Counted from the stretch's first letter, positions 7,986 to 17,545 are shown. The stretch is 64,000 nt of DNA from Ideonella_A sp963843805 (GCA_963843805.1 CAWJLY010000001.1:744001-808000); one strand, 5' to 3'. A program made the numbers and translations. Notes: generated by a model from the letters alone, not told the origin.

Positions 7986-9227
7986 TCAAACGGATGCCGA
8001 CCCGTCGGCTGCGATGTCGGGCGTGGCCAGCGACGCGGCTGGATCGTGGCGCGGCATTTGCGGATGCGACAGCGCGGCGACCACATCGGTCTGGGTGACG
8101 ATGCCGACCAGCCGATCATTGCCGTCGATGATCGGAATGTGGTGGTGGCCGGTGCTGCCGAACAGCGGGATCAATTCAGCCAGATGGCGATCGACACTGG
8201 CCACGCGAACCCGGCGAGTCATGATTTCACCGACCACTTGCGGCCCCGCAGTGGCTTCCCCTGCGGCCCAGCCATGCATCTTGCGCATCCGGACATCGAA
8301 GCCGTCATCGCCTTGGACTTCGGCTGCCTGCATGAAGTCGGCCGGTGTCACGATGCCGACGATGCCACCGGTCGAATCGACCACCGGCAAGGCCTTGATG
8401 TGGTGTTCGCGAAACAATGCCCAGGCTTGCTGCAGCGGCGTCTGCCGGGCCACCGTGATCAGCTCGCGCGACATGATGTCGCTGCAGCGCAGGTTGGCCA
8501 GCTGGCGTTGATAGCCCTGCAACTGGGTATCCTCGAGCAGCGCCTTCAGGTCGTCGCGGCTGATGTCGAGCACCTGGTTGTAACGGGCCAGTACCGCATC
8601 GAGGTCGGCGTCGAATGCAGCACCCTCGTCGTCGCGCACCGCCGGATCAGCCGGCGCGGCAGCCGGCAACTGCATGTGCGGATAAGCCCGCCCGGTGGCC
8701 TGGTTGTATGCCATGCCGGCGGCTGCCAGCAGCAGCGAGTTCAGCAACATCGGATACAGCGCAAACTGCGGATCAGCTACCCCGCTCATCACCACCAGCA
8801 GCGCAGATGCGCCGCCAGGCGGGTGCAGGCAACGCAGCGCAAACATCGCCGCGATGGCCAGTCCGACGGCGAGTCCGGCAGCCAGCTCGCCGGTGCCCAG
8901 CAGCTGGACACAACCGACACCGACCAGTGCCGATAGCGTATTGCCGCCGATCACCGCCCACGGCTGGGCCAGTGGGCTTGCCGGCACGCCGAAGATCAAG
9001 ACTGCGCTGGCGCCGAGTGGCGCAACCAGCCAAGGCAAGGCCATACCCGTGTGCACGCCGAACCGATGCGACAACAGGGCCGCAACCAGGATGCCGAGCA
9101 TCGCGCCGATCACGACGCGCAGTCGCTCTCGCCAGTCGGCACTGATTGGCGCGGGCATGAAGGCACGCAGCCAGTCGCGGCGGCGCGACACACCACGCGC
9201 GGAATTCGATTTGCCGGGATGGGTCAA
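7986..9227 (-). CDS. HPP-family integral membrane protein with two CBS domains
   Basis: A 413-residue inner-membrane protein. The HPP signature LHPPGGASALL lies at about 133-143, inside a block of four to five hydrophobic segments (about 35-185). A hydrophilic linker follows, then two CBS domains: SDIMSRELITVARQTPLQQA with VVDSTGGIVGIVTPADF, and GEIMTRRVRVASVDRH with PIIDGNDRLVGIVTQTDVV. HPP proteins have been linked to nitrite transport in plants and cyanobacteria. CBS pairs usually bind adenine nucleotides and gate the attached domain. The substrate here is not known. It is downstream of nothing obvious and probably transcribed alone. Confidence 0.88.
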   Translation of the reverse strand: MTHPGKSNSARGVSRRRDWLRAFMPAPISADWRERLRVVIGAMLGILVAALLSHRFGVHTGMALPWLVAPLGASAVLIFGVPASPLAQPWAVIGGNTLSALVGVGCVQLLGTGELAAGLAVGLAIAAMFALRCLHPPGGASALLVVMSGVADPQFALYPMLLNSLLLAAAGMAYNQATGRAYPHMQLPAAAPADPAVRDDEGAAFDADLDAVLARYNQVLDISRDDLKALLEDTQLQGYQRQLANLRCSDIMSRELITVARQTPLQQAWALFREHHIKALPVVDSTGGIVGIVTPADFMQAAEVQGDDGFDVRMRKMHGWAAGEATAGPQVVGEIMTRRVRVASVDRHLAELIPLFGSTGHHHIPIIDGNDRLVGIVTQTDVVAALSHPQMPRHDPAASLATPDIAADGSASV

Positions 9228-9442
9228 ACGAGGATGCGGGGTGACAGGGGCCCGGATCTTACTGCGCGCCCGGTCGGGCGCCGGGTAAACCCGAAGCGCC
9301 GAGGCCGTGCTTCACGAGTTTTGATCAGACGAAGCAGGGCATCATCGGCAAGATGCCTTTCCTCGCTCCACGACGACCCGGACACAGGCCGGCCTGATCG
9401 CCTTCCGAGCACCCACCCTTTGCATTCCATCCGGAGATTTCG

Positions 9443-10786
9443 ATGATGTCGCTTCGCCACCCACTTCGTGCTGCCACCCAGGCGATGGCACTGACAGGCT
9501 GCCTGGTCGGCGGCGCGCTGGCCGGCACGGTGACCGTTGTCACCTCGTTCCCGAAAGAATTGACGCAGGCCTACAAGACGGCATTCGAAAAAGCCAACCC
9601 GACCATCAAGCTGGAGATCCTGAACAAGAATACGGTCCAGGGCATCGCCTATGTTCGCGAGTTGGCGGCTGGTCAACGGCCCGATGTGTTCTGGGCGTCG
9701 GCGCCCGACGCCTTCGAGGTCTTGGCAAGCCAGAAACTGCTCGACAACATCGCCGATCTGGCCAACAAGAGTGCGCCGGCCAAGGTCGGCGCCTATCCGA
9801 TCAACGATCCGCAAGGCCTGTACCTCGGCCAGGCGCTGGCCGGCTATGGCCTGATGTGGAATACCCGCTACATGACGGCCAACAAGCTGCCGGCACCGGC
9901 GCAATGGGCCGACCTGATCAAGCCGGTCTATTTCGGCCATGTCGCGATGAGTTCGCCATCGCGCTCGGGCACCACCCATCTGACGGTCGAGACGATGTTG
10001 CAGGGCGAGGGGTGGAACAAGGGCTGGAGCGAGCTGCTGCAGATCGGCGGCAATTCGGCGGCGATCACCGAGCGCAGTTTCGGCGTGCCCGACGGCGTCA
10101 ACAACGGTCAGTTCGGAATCGGCCTGGTGATCGACTTTTTCGGCCTGGCCGGCAAATATTCGGGCTTTCCGGTCGAGTTCGTCTACCCCAACGTGACGGC
10201 GGTGGTGCCGGCCAATATCGGGCTGGTCGCCGGCGCAAAAAATGCGGCCGAGGCAAAACAGTTCATCTCGTACACGGTGTCTGCCGAAGGCCAGCAGTTG
10301 CTCTATGACCCGAAGATCTCGCGCCTGCCGATCCTGCCGCCCGAGGCAATGGGCGGCAAGACGCCGGCCGGTTATCCGAACCCGTTCGAGATCGCCAAAC
10401 GTGCCAAGGTGCAGTTCAACTCCGATTTGTCGGAGTCGCGCTACAACGTGGTCTCGTCGATGTTCGACCAGACCATCACCTTCAGGCTGAAAGAGCTGCA
10501 GGCGGCGACCAAGGCGATCCATGCGGCGGAAGCTGCGCTGGCGAAAAAGCCGAACGCCAAGGCCGCAGCGCTCGTCAAGGAGGCGCGCGAGGTGGCGTTC
10601 ACGCCGGTGGTCGACAGCAGCAAGGCCGCCGACAAGAGTTTCCTCGCCGTGTTTTCGGCCAACAAGAAGGAAGCCAGCATCAACAAGCAGGTGACCGGCC
10701 TGGAAGACCACTGGAACAGCAGCGCTCGCGCCAACTACGATCGCGCGGAAAAGCTGGCCGAGCAGGCGATCGCGATGCTGCGCTGA
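9443..10786 (+). CDS. ABC transporter substrate-binding protein (iron/phosphonate/phosphoglycerate class)
   Basis: A 447-residue periplasmic binding protein and the first gene of a three-gene importer operon. A signal peptide ends near LAGTVTV. The mature part has the binding-protein pattern TVVTSFPKELTQAYKTAF, RPDVFWASAPDAFE and SPSRSGTTHLTVETML, as in proteins for ferric iron, 2-aminoethylphosphonate or phosphoglycerate. The extra C-terminal 100 residues are Ala/Lys rich and helical, longer than in FbpA-type proteins. A GGAG site precedes ATG 9443. The permease starts 16 bp after the stop. Which ligand it binds cannot be told from the sequence. Confidence 0.85.
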   Translation: MMSLRHPLRAATQAMALTGCLVGGALAGTVTVVTSFPKELTQAYKTAFEKANPTIKLEILNKNTVQGIAYVRELAAGQRPDVFWASAPDAFEVLASQKLLDNIADLANKSAPAKVGAYPINDPQGLYLGQALAGYGLMWNTRYMTANKLPAPAQWADLIKPVYFGHVAMSSPSRSGTTHLTVETMLQGEGWNKGWSELLQIGGNSAAITERSFGVPDGVNNGQFGIGLVIDFFGLAGKYSGFPVEFVYPNVTAVVPANIGLVAGAKNAAEAKQFISYTVSAEGQQLLYDPKISRLPILPPEAMGGKTPAGYPNPFEIAKRAKVQFNSDLSESRYNVVSSMFDQTITFRLKELQAATKAIHAAEAALAKKPNAKAAALVKEAREVAFTPVVDSSKAADKSFLAVFSANKKEASINKQVTGLEDHWNSSARANYDRAEKLAEQAIAMLR

Positions 10787-10802
10787 AGCCGGGTCTTTCC
10801 TG

Positions 10803-12608
10803 ATGAGCGTTCGATCCACCGCGGCCGCGGTGTCGCCGCCTGCGCCACGCCACGCCCGGGTTCGTCCCGGCGTCTGGCTGGCCGGCGCGCTGGTGCTCGG
10901 CTTTTTGCTGTTGTTTCTGGTGCTGCCGGTCGGGCGGGTGTTCTACACCGCCTTCGTCGAAGCCGACGGCACACCGACCGTCGGCCACTTCAGCGCCTTT
11001 TTCAGCCAGGGGCTGATGCGCGAGTCGTTTTTCAACAGCCTGTATGTCGCCGTGTTGTCGACGATCTTCGCGGCAGGTATCGCGGTGCCGCTGGCCTACT
11101 TCACCGTGCGCTTCGATTTTCGCGGCGCCTTGCTGATCCAGACGCTGGGCGTGTTGCCGCTGATCATGCCGCCGTTCGTCGGCGCGGTCGCGATGCAACT
11201 GATCTTCGGCCGCTCCGGCTCGATCAACCTGCTGCTGAATGATCATTTCGGCGTCACGCTGCCGATCATGGAGGGCCTCAACGGCGTCATCTTCGTCGAA
11301 AGCATCCACTATTTCCCGTTCATATTGATGAACCTGACGGTGGCGCTGCGCAACATCGACGGTGCGATGGAAGAGGCCGCCATGAACCTCGGCTGCCGTG
11401 GCTGGCGGCTGTTTCGTCGTGTCATCTTTCCGTTGGCGCTGCCCGGCTTCATCGCCGGCGCCTCACTGGTCTTCGTCAAGGTGTTCGACGATCTGGGCAC
11501 CCCGTTGGTGCTCGGCCAGACCAACATGCTGGCGCCGCAGGCCTATCTGCGCATCACCCAGGTCGGACTCGAAGACCCGATGGGTTATGTGATCAGCGTG
11601 ATCATGATCGTCTTCTCGATCGCGGCGATGGCGCTGTCGGCGCGTGTGCTGGCCGGGCGCGACTATTCGACGCTGCAAAAAGGTGGCGCCAGTATCAACC
11701 GCCGCCGCTTGAGCCCGCTGGGCTCGCTCGCCGCTTACGGCTGGATCGGTTTCGTACTGCTGCTGGTGCTGTCGCCGCACATCGGCGTGTTGCTGCTGTC
11801 GCTGGCCAAGGTCTGGAGCTTTGCGCCGCTGCCTGATGCCTACACCATCGCGCACTACGCCACGGTCTTCCAGGATTCGAGCGGCATGATCAGGAACACC
11901 TTGCTGTATTGCGGGCTGGCCGCCGGGCTCGACGTGATCATCGGCGTGACCATCGGCTACCTGATGCTGCGAACCACACTGCCGGCGCGCCAATGGCTCG
12001 ACTGGATCGCCACCGCATCGCTGGCAGTGCCGGGCATCGTGCTGGCAATCGGTTATCTGCGGCTGTTCAAGGGCGTTGCGCTGCCCGGCACCGAGATCAT
12101 GCTGACCAGCAGCTGGATCATCATCATGCTGGCCTATGCGGTGCGCCGCCTGCCCTACGCGTTGCGCTCCTGTGTCGCGGCATTGCAGCAGATTCATGTG
12201 TCGCTCGAAGAAGCGGCCGAAAGCCTCGGCGCCACCAAGATGCGAACCATCCGGCGCGTGCTGGTGCCGCTGATGGCCGGTGGCATCCTGGCCGGTTTCG
12301 TCACCAGCTTCATCACCGCGGCGGTCGAGTTGTCGGCCACCATCATGCTGGTCTCGGCCGAATCGCAGGCCCCGATGAGTTACGGCATCTACCTGTACAT
12401 GCAAAGCGTGGCCGGCCGCGGTCCGGGTGCGGCGCTGGGTGTATTGGCGATCGGCGTGGTGGCGCTGGGCACCTACCTGTCGCACGTGGTTGTCGAGCGC
12501 ACCGGCAACCGCTTTGCCCCGCGGCCGATCGACGACAACCTGCCACCCCTGGCGATCGTCGTTCCGGTGCCGACCACCCGGCACGCCACGCCAACCCGGG
12601 AACCATGA
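10803..12608 (+). CDS. ABC transporter permease, fused two-domain type
   Basis: A 601-residue inner-membrane permease with about twelve hydrophobic segments in two homologous halves. This is the FbpB/ThiP/PhnU-V layout in which one chain replaces a homodimer. Each half has an EAA loop that docks on the ATPase: EEAAMNLGCRGWRLFRR at about 190 and EEAAESLGATKMRTIRR at about 480. It forms the channel for the ligand of the binding protein at 9443. Its TGA overlaps the ATG of the ATPase gene (ATGA at 12605-12608), which implies translational coupling. Confidence 0.88.
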   Translation: MSVRSTAAAVSPPAPRHARVRPGVWLAGALVLGFLLLFLVLPVGRVFYTAFVEADGTPTVGHFSAFFSQGLMRESFFNSLYVAVLSTIFAAGIAVPLAYFTVRFDFRGALLIQTLGVLPLIMPPFVGAVAMQLIFGRSGSINLLLNDHFGVTLPIMEGLNGVIFVESIHYFPFILMNLTVALRNIDGAMEEAAMNLGCRGWRLFRRVIFPLALPGFIAGASLVFVKVFDDLGTPLVLGQTNMLAPQAYLRITQVGLEDPMGYVISVIMIVFSIAAMALSARVLAGRDYSTLQKGGASINRRRLSPLGSLAAYGWIGFVLLLVLSPHIGVLLLSLAKVWSFAPLPDAYTIAHYATVFQDSSGMIRNTLLYCGLAAGLDVIIGVTIGYLMLRTTLPARQWLDWIATASLAVPGIVLAIGYLRLFKGVALPGTEIMLTSSWIIIMLAYAVRRLPYALRSCVAALQQIHVSLEEAAESLGATKMRTIRRVLVPLMAGGILAGFVTSFITAAVELSATIMLVSAESQAPMSYGIYLYMQSVAGRGPGAALGVLAIGVVALGTYLSHVVVERTGNRFAPRPIDDNLPPLAIVVPVPTTRHATPTREP

Positions 12609-13693
12609 TGAATAAAGTAGCCGTCCAATGCCGGCATGTGCGGCTGTCGTTCGGCAGCACCGAGGTGCTGAAGGATGTCAACCTCGACATCGAACCGGGC
12701 GAGTTCTTCGCGCTGCTCGGCCCGTCGGGGTCGGGCAAGAGCACGCTGCTGCGGCTGATCGCCGGCTTCAACCAGCATCAGCACGGCCAGGTGCTGATCG
12801 ATGGCGCCGATGTCAGCGGCAAACCGCCGTGGCAACGCAACATCGGCATGGTGTTCCAGAGTTATGCGCTGTGGCCACACATGACGGTGTGGGACAACGT
12901 GGCCTTCGGCCTGGTCGAGCGGCGGGTCGACAAGGCAACGATCCGCAACAAGGTCGGTGAAACGCTCGAACTGGTCGGTCTGGCAGCCTACGCGCAACGG
13001 CGGCCCAACCAGCTGTCCGGTGGCCAGCAGCAACGCGTGGCGCTGGCCCGCACCATCGTCATCGAACCACAGCTGTTGCTGCTCGACGAGCCGCTGTCGA
13101 ACCTCGACAAGACCTTGCGCGTGCAGATGCGCCAGGAGCTGCTGGCAATGCAGCGGCGTCTGGGGTTGACGACGATTTTCGTCACCCACGACCAGGAGGA
13201 GGCGATGACCACCGCCGACCGCATGGCGGTGCTCGACAAAGGCGTGGTGCAGCAGGTCGGCACGCCAGCCACGCTCTACGATTACCCGGTCAACACCTTC
13301 GTCGCCAATTTTGTCGGCACCATGAACCTGTTGTCGGGCAAGGTGCGCTCGCGCGTTGGCGGCGGACTGACGCTGGATGTCGACGGTGTCGGCGAACTGC
13401 GCTTTCCGCAGCTGACCGACACACCCGACAGCGACCTTGTCCAGGTCAGCTTCCGCCCGCATTCGTTGCGGGTGGATGTGGCTGGTGCCGCGCAAGACGC
13501 CCGCTTCGTCTGGATGCCGGGCACCGTCGAGGCCAGCGAATTCCTCGGCGAGTTCACGCGTTACCAGGTGCGTGTCGGCCAGCAGCGGCTGGCTGTCGAC
13601 CATCCGCACCATGTGGGTCTGCCGAGATTCCCGCTCGGCGGCGCGGTCAGCCTGGGCATCGAGCCTTCGCAGGTCCGGCTGTTCGGCGGCTGA
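12605..13693 (+). CDS. ABC transporter ATP-binding protein
   Basis: A 362-residue cytoplasmic ATPase that powers the importer. Walker A is GPSGSGKST (about 39-47), the ABC signature is LSGGQQQRVALAR (about 137-149), and Walker B is LLLLDEPLSNLD (about 157-168), followed by the switch His in FVTHDQEEA. The last 110 residues form a TOBE-type regulatory domain (VSFRPHSLRV, later VGQQRLAVDHPH). Either ATG at 12605 or ATG at 12608 could start it. It belongs to the polyamine/iron/phosphonate group of importers. The operon ends here; 299 bp of non-coding DNA follow. Confidence 0.9.
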   Translation: MMNKVAVQCRHVRLSFGSTEVLKDVNLDIEPGEFFALLGPSGSGKSTLLRLIAGFNQHQHGQVLIDGADVSGKPPWQRNIGMVFQSYALWPHMTVWDNVAFGLVERRVDKATIRNKVGETLELVGLAAYAQRRPNQLSGGQQQRVALARTIVIEPQLLLLDEPLSNLDKTLRVQMRQELLAMQRRLGLTTIFVTHDQEEAMTTADRMAVLDKGVVQQVGTPATLYDYPVNTFVANFVGTMNLLSGKVRSRVGGGLTLDVDGVGELRFPQLTDTPDSDLVQVSFRPHSLRVDVAGAAQDARFVWMPGTVEASEFLGEFTRYQVRVGQQRLAVDHPHHVGLPRFPLGGAVSLGIEPSQVRLFGG

Positions 13694-13855
13694 ACCACCG
13701 ACCTCCTTGAACCTCAGCGCAGCGGTCGATTGACAATCCGCCGCGAAGGTATCGGGCGCGCTGAGTGGGAAGCGCCTGCCATCCAGGCGGTTGCATGGTT
13801 GATGCCGGTTTTCCCTGGGCCGCACACCGTCCGCCGGCTGCTACATTGGCGGCGT

Positions 13856-13913
13856 CAATGCGCCTGGCGTGACGGGCAGTTCCCTTCGCACGGTGGTCGT
13901 GGCAGGCGCATTG
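13856..13913. repeat. 11-bp perfect inverted repeat upstream of the SARP-like regulator
   Basis: CAATGCGCCTG at 13856-13866 is repeated as its exact complement CAGGCGCATTG at 13903-13913, with 36 bp between the arms. It sits about 80 bp upstream of the regulator's start, in the 299-bp gap after the ABC operon. It could be an operator with two half-sites or a long-loop RNA hairpin. Nothing else was recognised in this gap. Confidence 0.45.
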
Positions 13914-13992
13914 GATCAGTTTCAGTCGATCAATCCACCGGTTTGGCGCCTGCTCACTCGCCAACCTGCCTGCCGCTTGATGGGAAAGCATC

Positions 13993-16827
13993 TTGAAGCG
14001 TGAGCCCGTTCCGGCCCCGGTGTGGCCCGCCAGTGCCCGCTGGCACCTGAGCCTGCTTGGCGGCGTGCGACTGCAGGGCTCGACCGCCGTGCACACCCGC
14101 TTTGCGACGCGCGCCATCACGGCACTGCTGGCGCGGCTCGCACTCTGGCCGCAGCGCGACCATCCGCGCGAAGAACTGATGGAGCTGCTCTGGCCCGAAG
14201 TCGATGCGGCCACTGGCCGCCGTCGGCTGCGTCAGGCACTGTCGCTGCTGAAGGCAGTGCTGGAACCGCCGCAAGATCATCCCTGGCCGGTGCTGCGGGC
14301 CGATCGGCAAAGCGTTCGGGTCATTCCCGGCACGATTGCCTGCGACGTCCATCAGTTCGAGACTTTCTTCAAGGCTGGCGCGCAGGCGCAGGCCATGGTC
14401 TGGTACAGCGGCGAGTTCATGCCAGGCTTCTACGACGAGTGGATCCATGACGAGCGCATGCGCCTGACGGCGCTGCACGACCGGCTGACAGATGCAATGG
14501 ACCGTGACGATTCGCTGGCAGCAGTCCCCGCTGCCAGCGCGCCGACATCCTTGACGCCGTCCAAGCGGACTCGATCGACGCGCGAAACCGTCGCCGCGCC
14601 ACGGCGAACCGGCGCACCGGGCTACCTGACACGCTATTTCGACAATCCCCACCAGTTCGAGCGCCTGCTCGAACAGGTCGGAACACATCGTCTGGTCAGC
14701 GTGCTGGGGCCCGGCGGCAGCGGCAAGACCCGCCTGGCGGTCAACCTGGTCGACCGACTGGGTGGCGCCGGCGCCGATAAAAACGGCTCTGACGCCACGG
14801 CGCCATTCGGCCTGGTCGCCTTCGTGCCTTTGGCGGCCGCCCACAACCGCGCGCAGTTTCTGGAGGCGCTGCAGACGGCATTGCAAATCGCACCGTCGTC
14901 GACGGCCGAACAGAGCCTGATCGTTCGTCTGGACGGCGTGCGGGCGCTGCTGGTGCTGGACAACGCCGAACAATTGGTCGATGTGGCCGGCAGCGTGCTC
15001 AACCCGCTTGCCGCCGTGTTGCCGCAGTTGCATCTGCTGGTCACCTCCCGGCTGCGGCTCGGGCTGGACGGCGAACGGACGTTCCAGATCGAGCCGATGC
15101 CGGTGCCGGTCGTGGGTGCGTCCCTGCAGGCGGCCGCCGGGAGCCCGGCGGTCGGCCTGTTCGTCGACCGGGCCAGCGCGGCGCGGGGCGATTTTCATCT
15201 CGGCCCGCGCAACCACACGGCAATCGCCGAGCTGGTGCGTGTGCTGGAGGGCATGCCGTTGGCGATCGAACTCGCGGCATCGCGAATCCGCGCCTTCACG
15301 CCGGCCGAGATGCTGGACAAGCTCCGCTCGCCGCCGATGGCTGCTGGCGACACGCCGGGACTCGACCTGTTGTCGCGGCCTGACCTGCGCCCCACCCAGC
15401 AGTCACGCCACGCCTCGATGCAGCGTGCCATCGAGTGGAGCTGGCAACAACTGAGCCCCGAACAGCAGCGTCTTGCCGCGGCCATGGCCGAATTTCCCGG
15501 CGGCTGCAGCGCATCGATGGTGGGCCACCTGCTCGATCGTGGCAACGTACCTGCCCTGCTCGAAGCCTTGCACGCGCATTCGATCATTCACGAACTGGTG
15601 GCCGATGTGTCGGCGGGCGACGAGGTCTGGATGGACAGCGCGCCGCGGTTTCAGCTCTATGTGCCGATCCGTGAATATGCAGCGGCGCAATTCGACGAGG
15701 CCGAGCGAGCGGTGTGGCGTGCCCGTCAGCGTGCGTGGGCCGTGGCATGGCTGCATGCGCTGCCCGCAACACCGCCCTTGCCTTGGCTGCGCGCCGAACG
15801 CGCCAACCTGGCCAACGCGTTTGCCAGCGCCGCTGCCGACGCCGCCGGCGACGACGCCTGCGGCCTGTTGACGGGTCTTCACCCCGTCCACGAAGGTGTC
15901 ACGCTGGCGATCGAGACACTGGCCCATGCGCGGGCCGCAGTCCGGACCTGCCCCGATGACATGCGCCGCTCGCGCGCATTCAGTGCTCTGGTGCCACTGT
16001 TGCTCACCGCCGGCGATGCGCCTGAAGCCCGAAATTCGGCGGAAGCCGCGCTCGCTGCGTCGCCACCAGGCAGCGCCGCCCGCGCCTGGGCCTTGCAAGC
16101 CATGGCGCATGTCCATTGGCGTGGTGCGCTCAGCCCCGCGCAGGCGGTACTCCCGTGGCTCGAGGAAGCACGGCAATTGGCCGAAGCAGCCACCGACGCC
16201 AACCTGCCGGCAGCGATCCTCAACCTGATGGCCCTGGTCAGTTATGGGCTGAACCGTGATGCCGAGGTCGCGCGTCGGCTTGCCGCCGAAGCCCAGACCT
16301 GCTGGGAGCAGTCCGGCAATCGGCACGGCGTGAACCAGGCCCGGCACAATGTCGCGGTTTACCAGTTCCAGGGCGGCCAACGCGAACAGGCGCTGGCGTC
16401 GTGGGACGCGCTCTCCGCCGAGGCCGCCGTTCTGCACGACACGCGGCGGCTCGCCATCACCAGTTCCGCTCGTGCCGCGGCCTTCAGCGACATGCACCGC
16501 TGGCCGCAAGCGAGGGTGGCGCTGCGTGAGAGCCTGCGCCAATCGTGGCGGGCGATGCGCCTCTACGAAATCGCATTCGACTTGTGGAATGTGCCCCGCA
16601 TCCTGGCTCACCTGCGGGAACCACACGACGCCGTGTGTCTGATGGCCTTTGCAACACAGTTCTGGGAACAGCGCTTCGGTGCGCTGTCGGCCGGCGATCT
16701 GCGCCATGCGCTGATGGTCGAGCGGCTGTCAGCGCGCCAGATCGACGCGCGCAGCATCGCCGCCGAGAAGGCGCGTGGCCGCCACCTGCCGCTGGCAGAT
16801 GCGGTGGCGCTCGCCCTGCGCGACTGA
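13993..16827 (+). CDS. SARP/AfsR-like transcriptional activator with NB-ARC-type ATPase
   Basis: A 944-residue regulator. The N-terminal 100 residues form an OmpR-type winged helix (LSLLGGVRLQG, later ELMELLWPEVDAATGRRRLR), followed by a bacterial transcriptional activation domain to about 180 (YSGEFMPGFYDEWI). Residues about 215-470 are a STAND/NB-ARC ATPase: Walker A GPGGSGKTRLAV, then ALLVLDNAEQ as Walker B, then MPLAIELAASRIRAF. The rest is alpha-helical TPR-like repeats. AfsR/SARP proteins bind direct heptamer repeats at the -35 region and activate transcription after ATP-driven assembly. A TTG at 13993 behind GGGAAAG is the likely start. It stands directly before the secretion cluster and probably controls it. 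Confidence 0.85.
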   Translation: MKREPVPAPVWPASARWHLSLLGGVRLQGSTAVHTRFATRAITALLARLALWPQRDHPREELMELLWPEVDAATGRRRLRQALSLLKAVLEPPQDHPWPVLRADRQSVRVIPGTIACDVHQFETFFKAGAQAQAMVWYSGEFMPGFYDEWIHDERMRLTALHDRLTDAMDRDDSLAAVPAASAPTSLTPSKRTRSTRETVAAPRRTGAPGYLTRYFDNPHQFERLLEQVGTHRLVSVLGPGGSGKTRLAVNLVDRLGGAGADKNGSDATAPFGLVAFVPLAAAHNRAQFLEALQTALQIAPSSTAEQSLIVRLDGVRALLVLDNAEQLVDVAGSVLNPLAAVLPQLHLLVTSRLRLGLDGERTFQIEPMPVPVVGASLQAAAGSPAVGLFVDRASAARGDFHLGPRNHTAIAELVRVLEGMPLAIELAASRIRAFTPAEMLDKLRSPPMAAGDTPGLDLLSRPDLRPTQQSRHASMQRAIEWSWQQLSPEQQRLAAAMAEFPGGCSASMVGHLLDRGNVPALLEALHAHSIIHELVADVSAGDEVWMDSAPRFQLYVPIREYAAAQFDEAERAVWRARQRAWAVAWLHALPATPPLPWLRAERANLANAFASAAADAAGDDACGLLTGLHPVHEGVTLAIETLAHARAAVRTCPDDMRRSRAFSALVPLLLTAGDAPEARNSAEAALAASPPGSAARAWALQAMAHVHWRGALSPAQAVLPWLEEARQLAEAATDANLPAAILNLMALVSYGLNRDAEVARRLAAEAQTCWEQSGNRHGVNQARHNVAVYQFQGGQREQALASWDALSAEAAVLHDTRRLAITSSARAAAFSDMHRWPQARVALRESLRQSWRAMRLYEIAFDLWNVPRILAHLREPHDAVCLMAFATQFWEQRFGALSAGDLRHALMVERLSARQIDARSIAAEKARGRHLPLADAVALALRD

Positions 16828-16870
16828 GCCAAACCGCGGAAAAAAACACCGCCGCTCATTGCCGGCAACG

Positions 16871-16893
16871 GCATTGAACGTTTGACGAACGCT
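16871..16893 (+). promoter_or_regulatory. 23-bp element, copy 1: GAACG direct repeats 11 bp apart
   Basis: The 23 bases starting GCATTGAACG and ending GAACGCT are identical to those at 18111-18133. Inside, TTGAACG and ACGAACG are two heptamers separated by 4 bp, so GAACG recurs at an 11-bp step, one helical turn. This is the known spacing of SARP binding sites. A shared ACTGC follows 10 bp after both copies. The copy lies 45 bp before the start of the gene at 16939. Its role as the activator's operator is inference. Confidence 0.55.
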
Positions 16894-16938
16894 CCCTGCC
16901 CACACTGCAGCGCACTTGCCTTGCACTTGGGAGCCGAG

Positions 16939-17451
16939 ATGGCGACATCAAAGACGCTGCGCGCAGCGGTGTTCATCAACTGGTCGGTGCCGCTTTGCGC
17001 CGGCCACGTGGGTTGGGGGTTCGAGGCGTCCAAGGGCCACTTCTGGTTCGGTGCCGTCGAATTGACGAGCAGCATCTGCGAATGGGCGGCGTCAGACACG
17101 GCGCTGTTCAACGAATATGCCACCGAGAAAAAGATGATCTCGAAAATGAAGTCCGGCGATCACGGCGGCAGCGGCTTCACCTACCACGCCTTCAAGTACA
17201 TCGACGTTCGCAATCCCGACGTTGCAGAGCCGTTGAAGGTTATTGCGATGGCCCGGCAGAACGGCTACGCGCTGCTCGGCAACAACTGCATGGATGCAAC
17301 GTTCCGGGTGATCAAGGCGTACGCCAACGGCGACGACAGGATCCTGCCATGGCCATCCACCCATTGGGCCCCGCGGTCGTTTTTTGCCGCCATACCGGCC
17401 GAGGAGCGCTTCCTCCAATCGGACCCGGGCCTGGTCGGATTCGAGCACTAG
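16939..17451 (+). CDS. Putative permuted NlpC/P60-like (papain-fold) protein
   Basis: A 170-residue protein without a signal peptide. It carries GHVGWGFE at 22-29 and LLGNNCMDATFRV at 112-124. A His in a GHVG-type strand that comes before a Cys in an NNC helix is the order found in circularly permuted NlpC/P60 or LRAT-like hydrolases (His23, Cys117). If active it could cut amide or ester bonds, for example in peptidoglycan, lipids or proteins. The match is by motif pattern only. ATG 16939 has a good GGGAG site. It is the first gene after copy 1 of the 23-bp element and is followed by an exported protein. Confidence 0.6.
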   Translation: MATSKTLRAAVFINWSVPLCAGHVGWGFEASKGHFWFGAVELTSSICEWAASDTALFNEYATEKKMISKMKSGDHGGSGFTYHAFKYIDVRNPDVAEPLKVIAMARQNGYALLGNNCMDATFRVIKAYANGDDRILPWPSTHWAPRSFFAAIPAEERFLQSDPGLVGFEH

Positions 17452-17545
17452 GGCCCGGGGCTCACAACCCGATCGCCTCTCGACAAACCATCCGCTGCGT
17501 GCCGGGCGAGCGCGGCACGTCCAACCAGATGAAAGAAACCATGTC

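Noticed and set aside
9338..9357. GGCATC/GATGCC hairpin followed by TTT upstream of the ABC binding-protein gene
   Set aside because: The stem is six base pairs and the T-run is only three; it fits neither a terminator nor a known riboswitch.
9224..10819. Long open frame on the minus strand opposite the ABC binding-protein gene (about 530 codons)
   Set aside because: It is an antisense shadow of a well-supported gene in GC-rich DNA; its product is Arg/His-rich with no domain.
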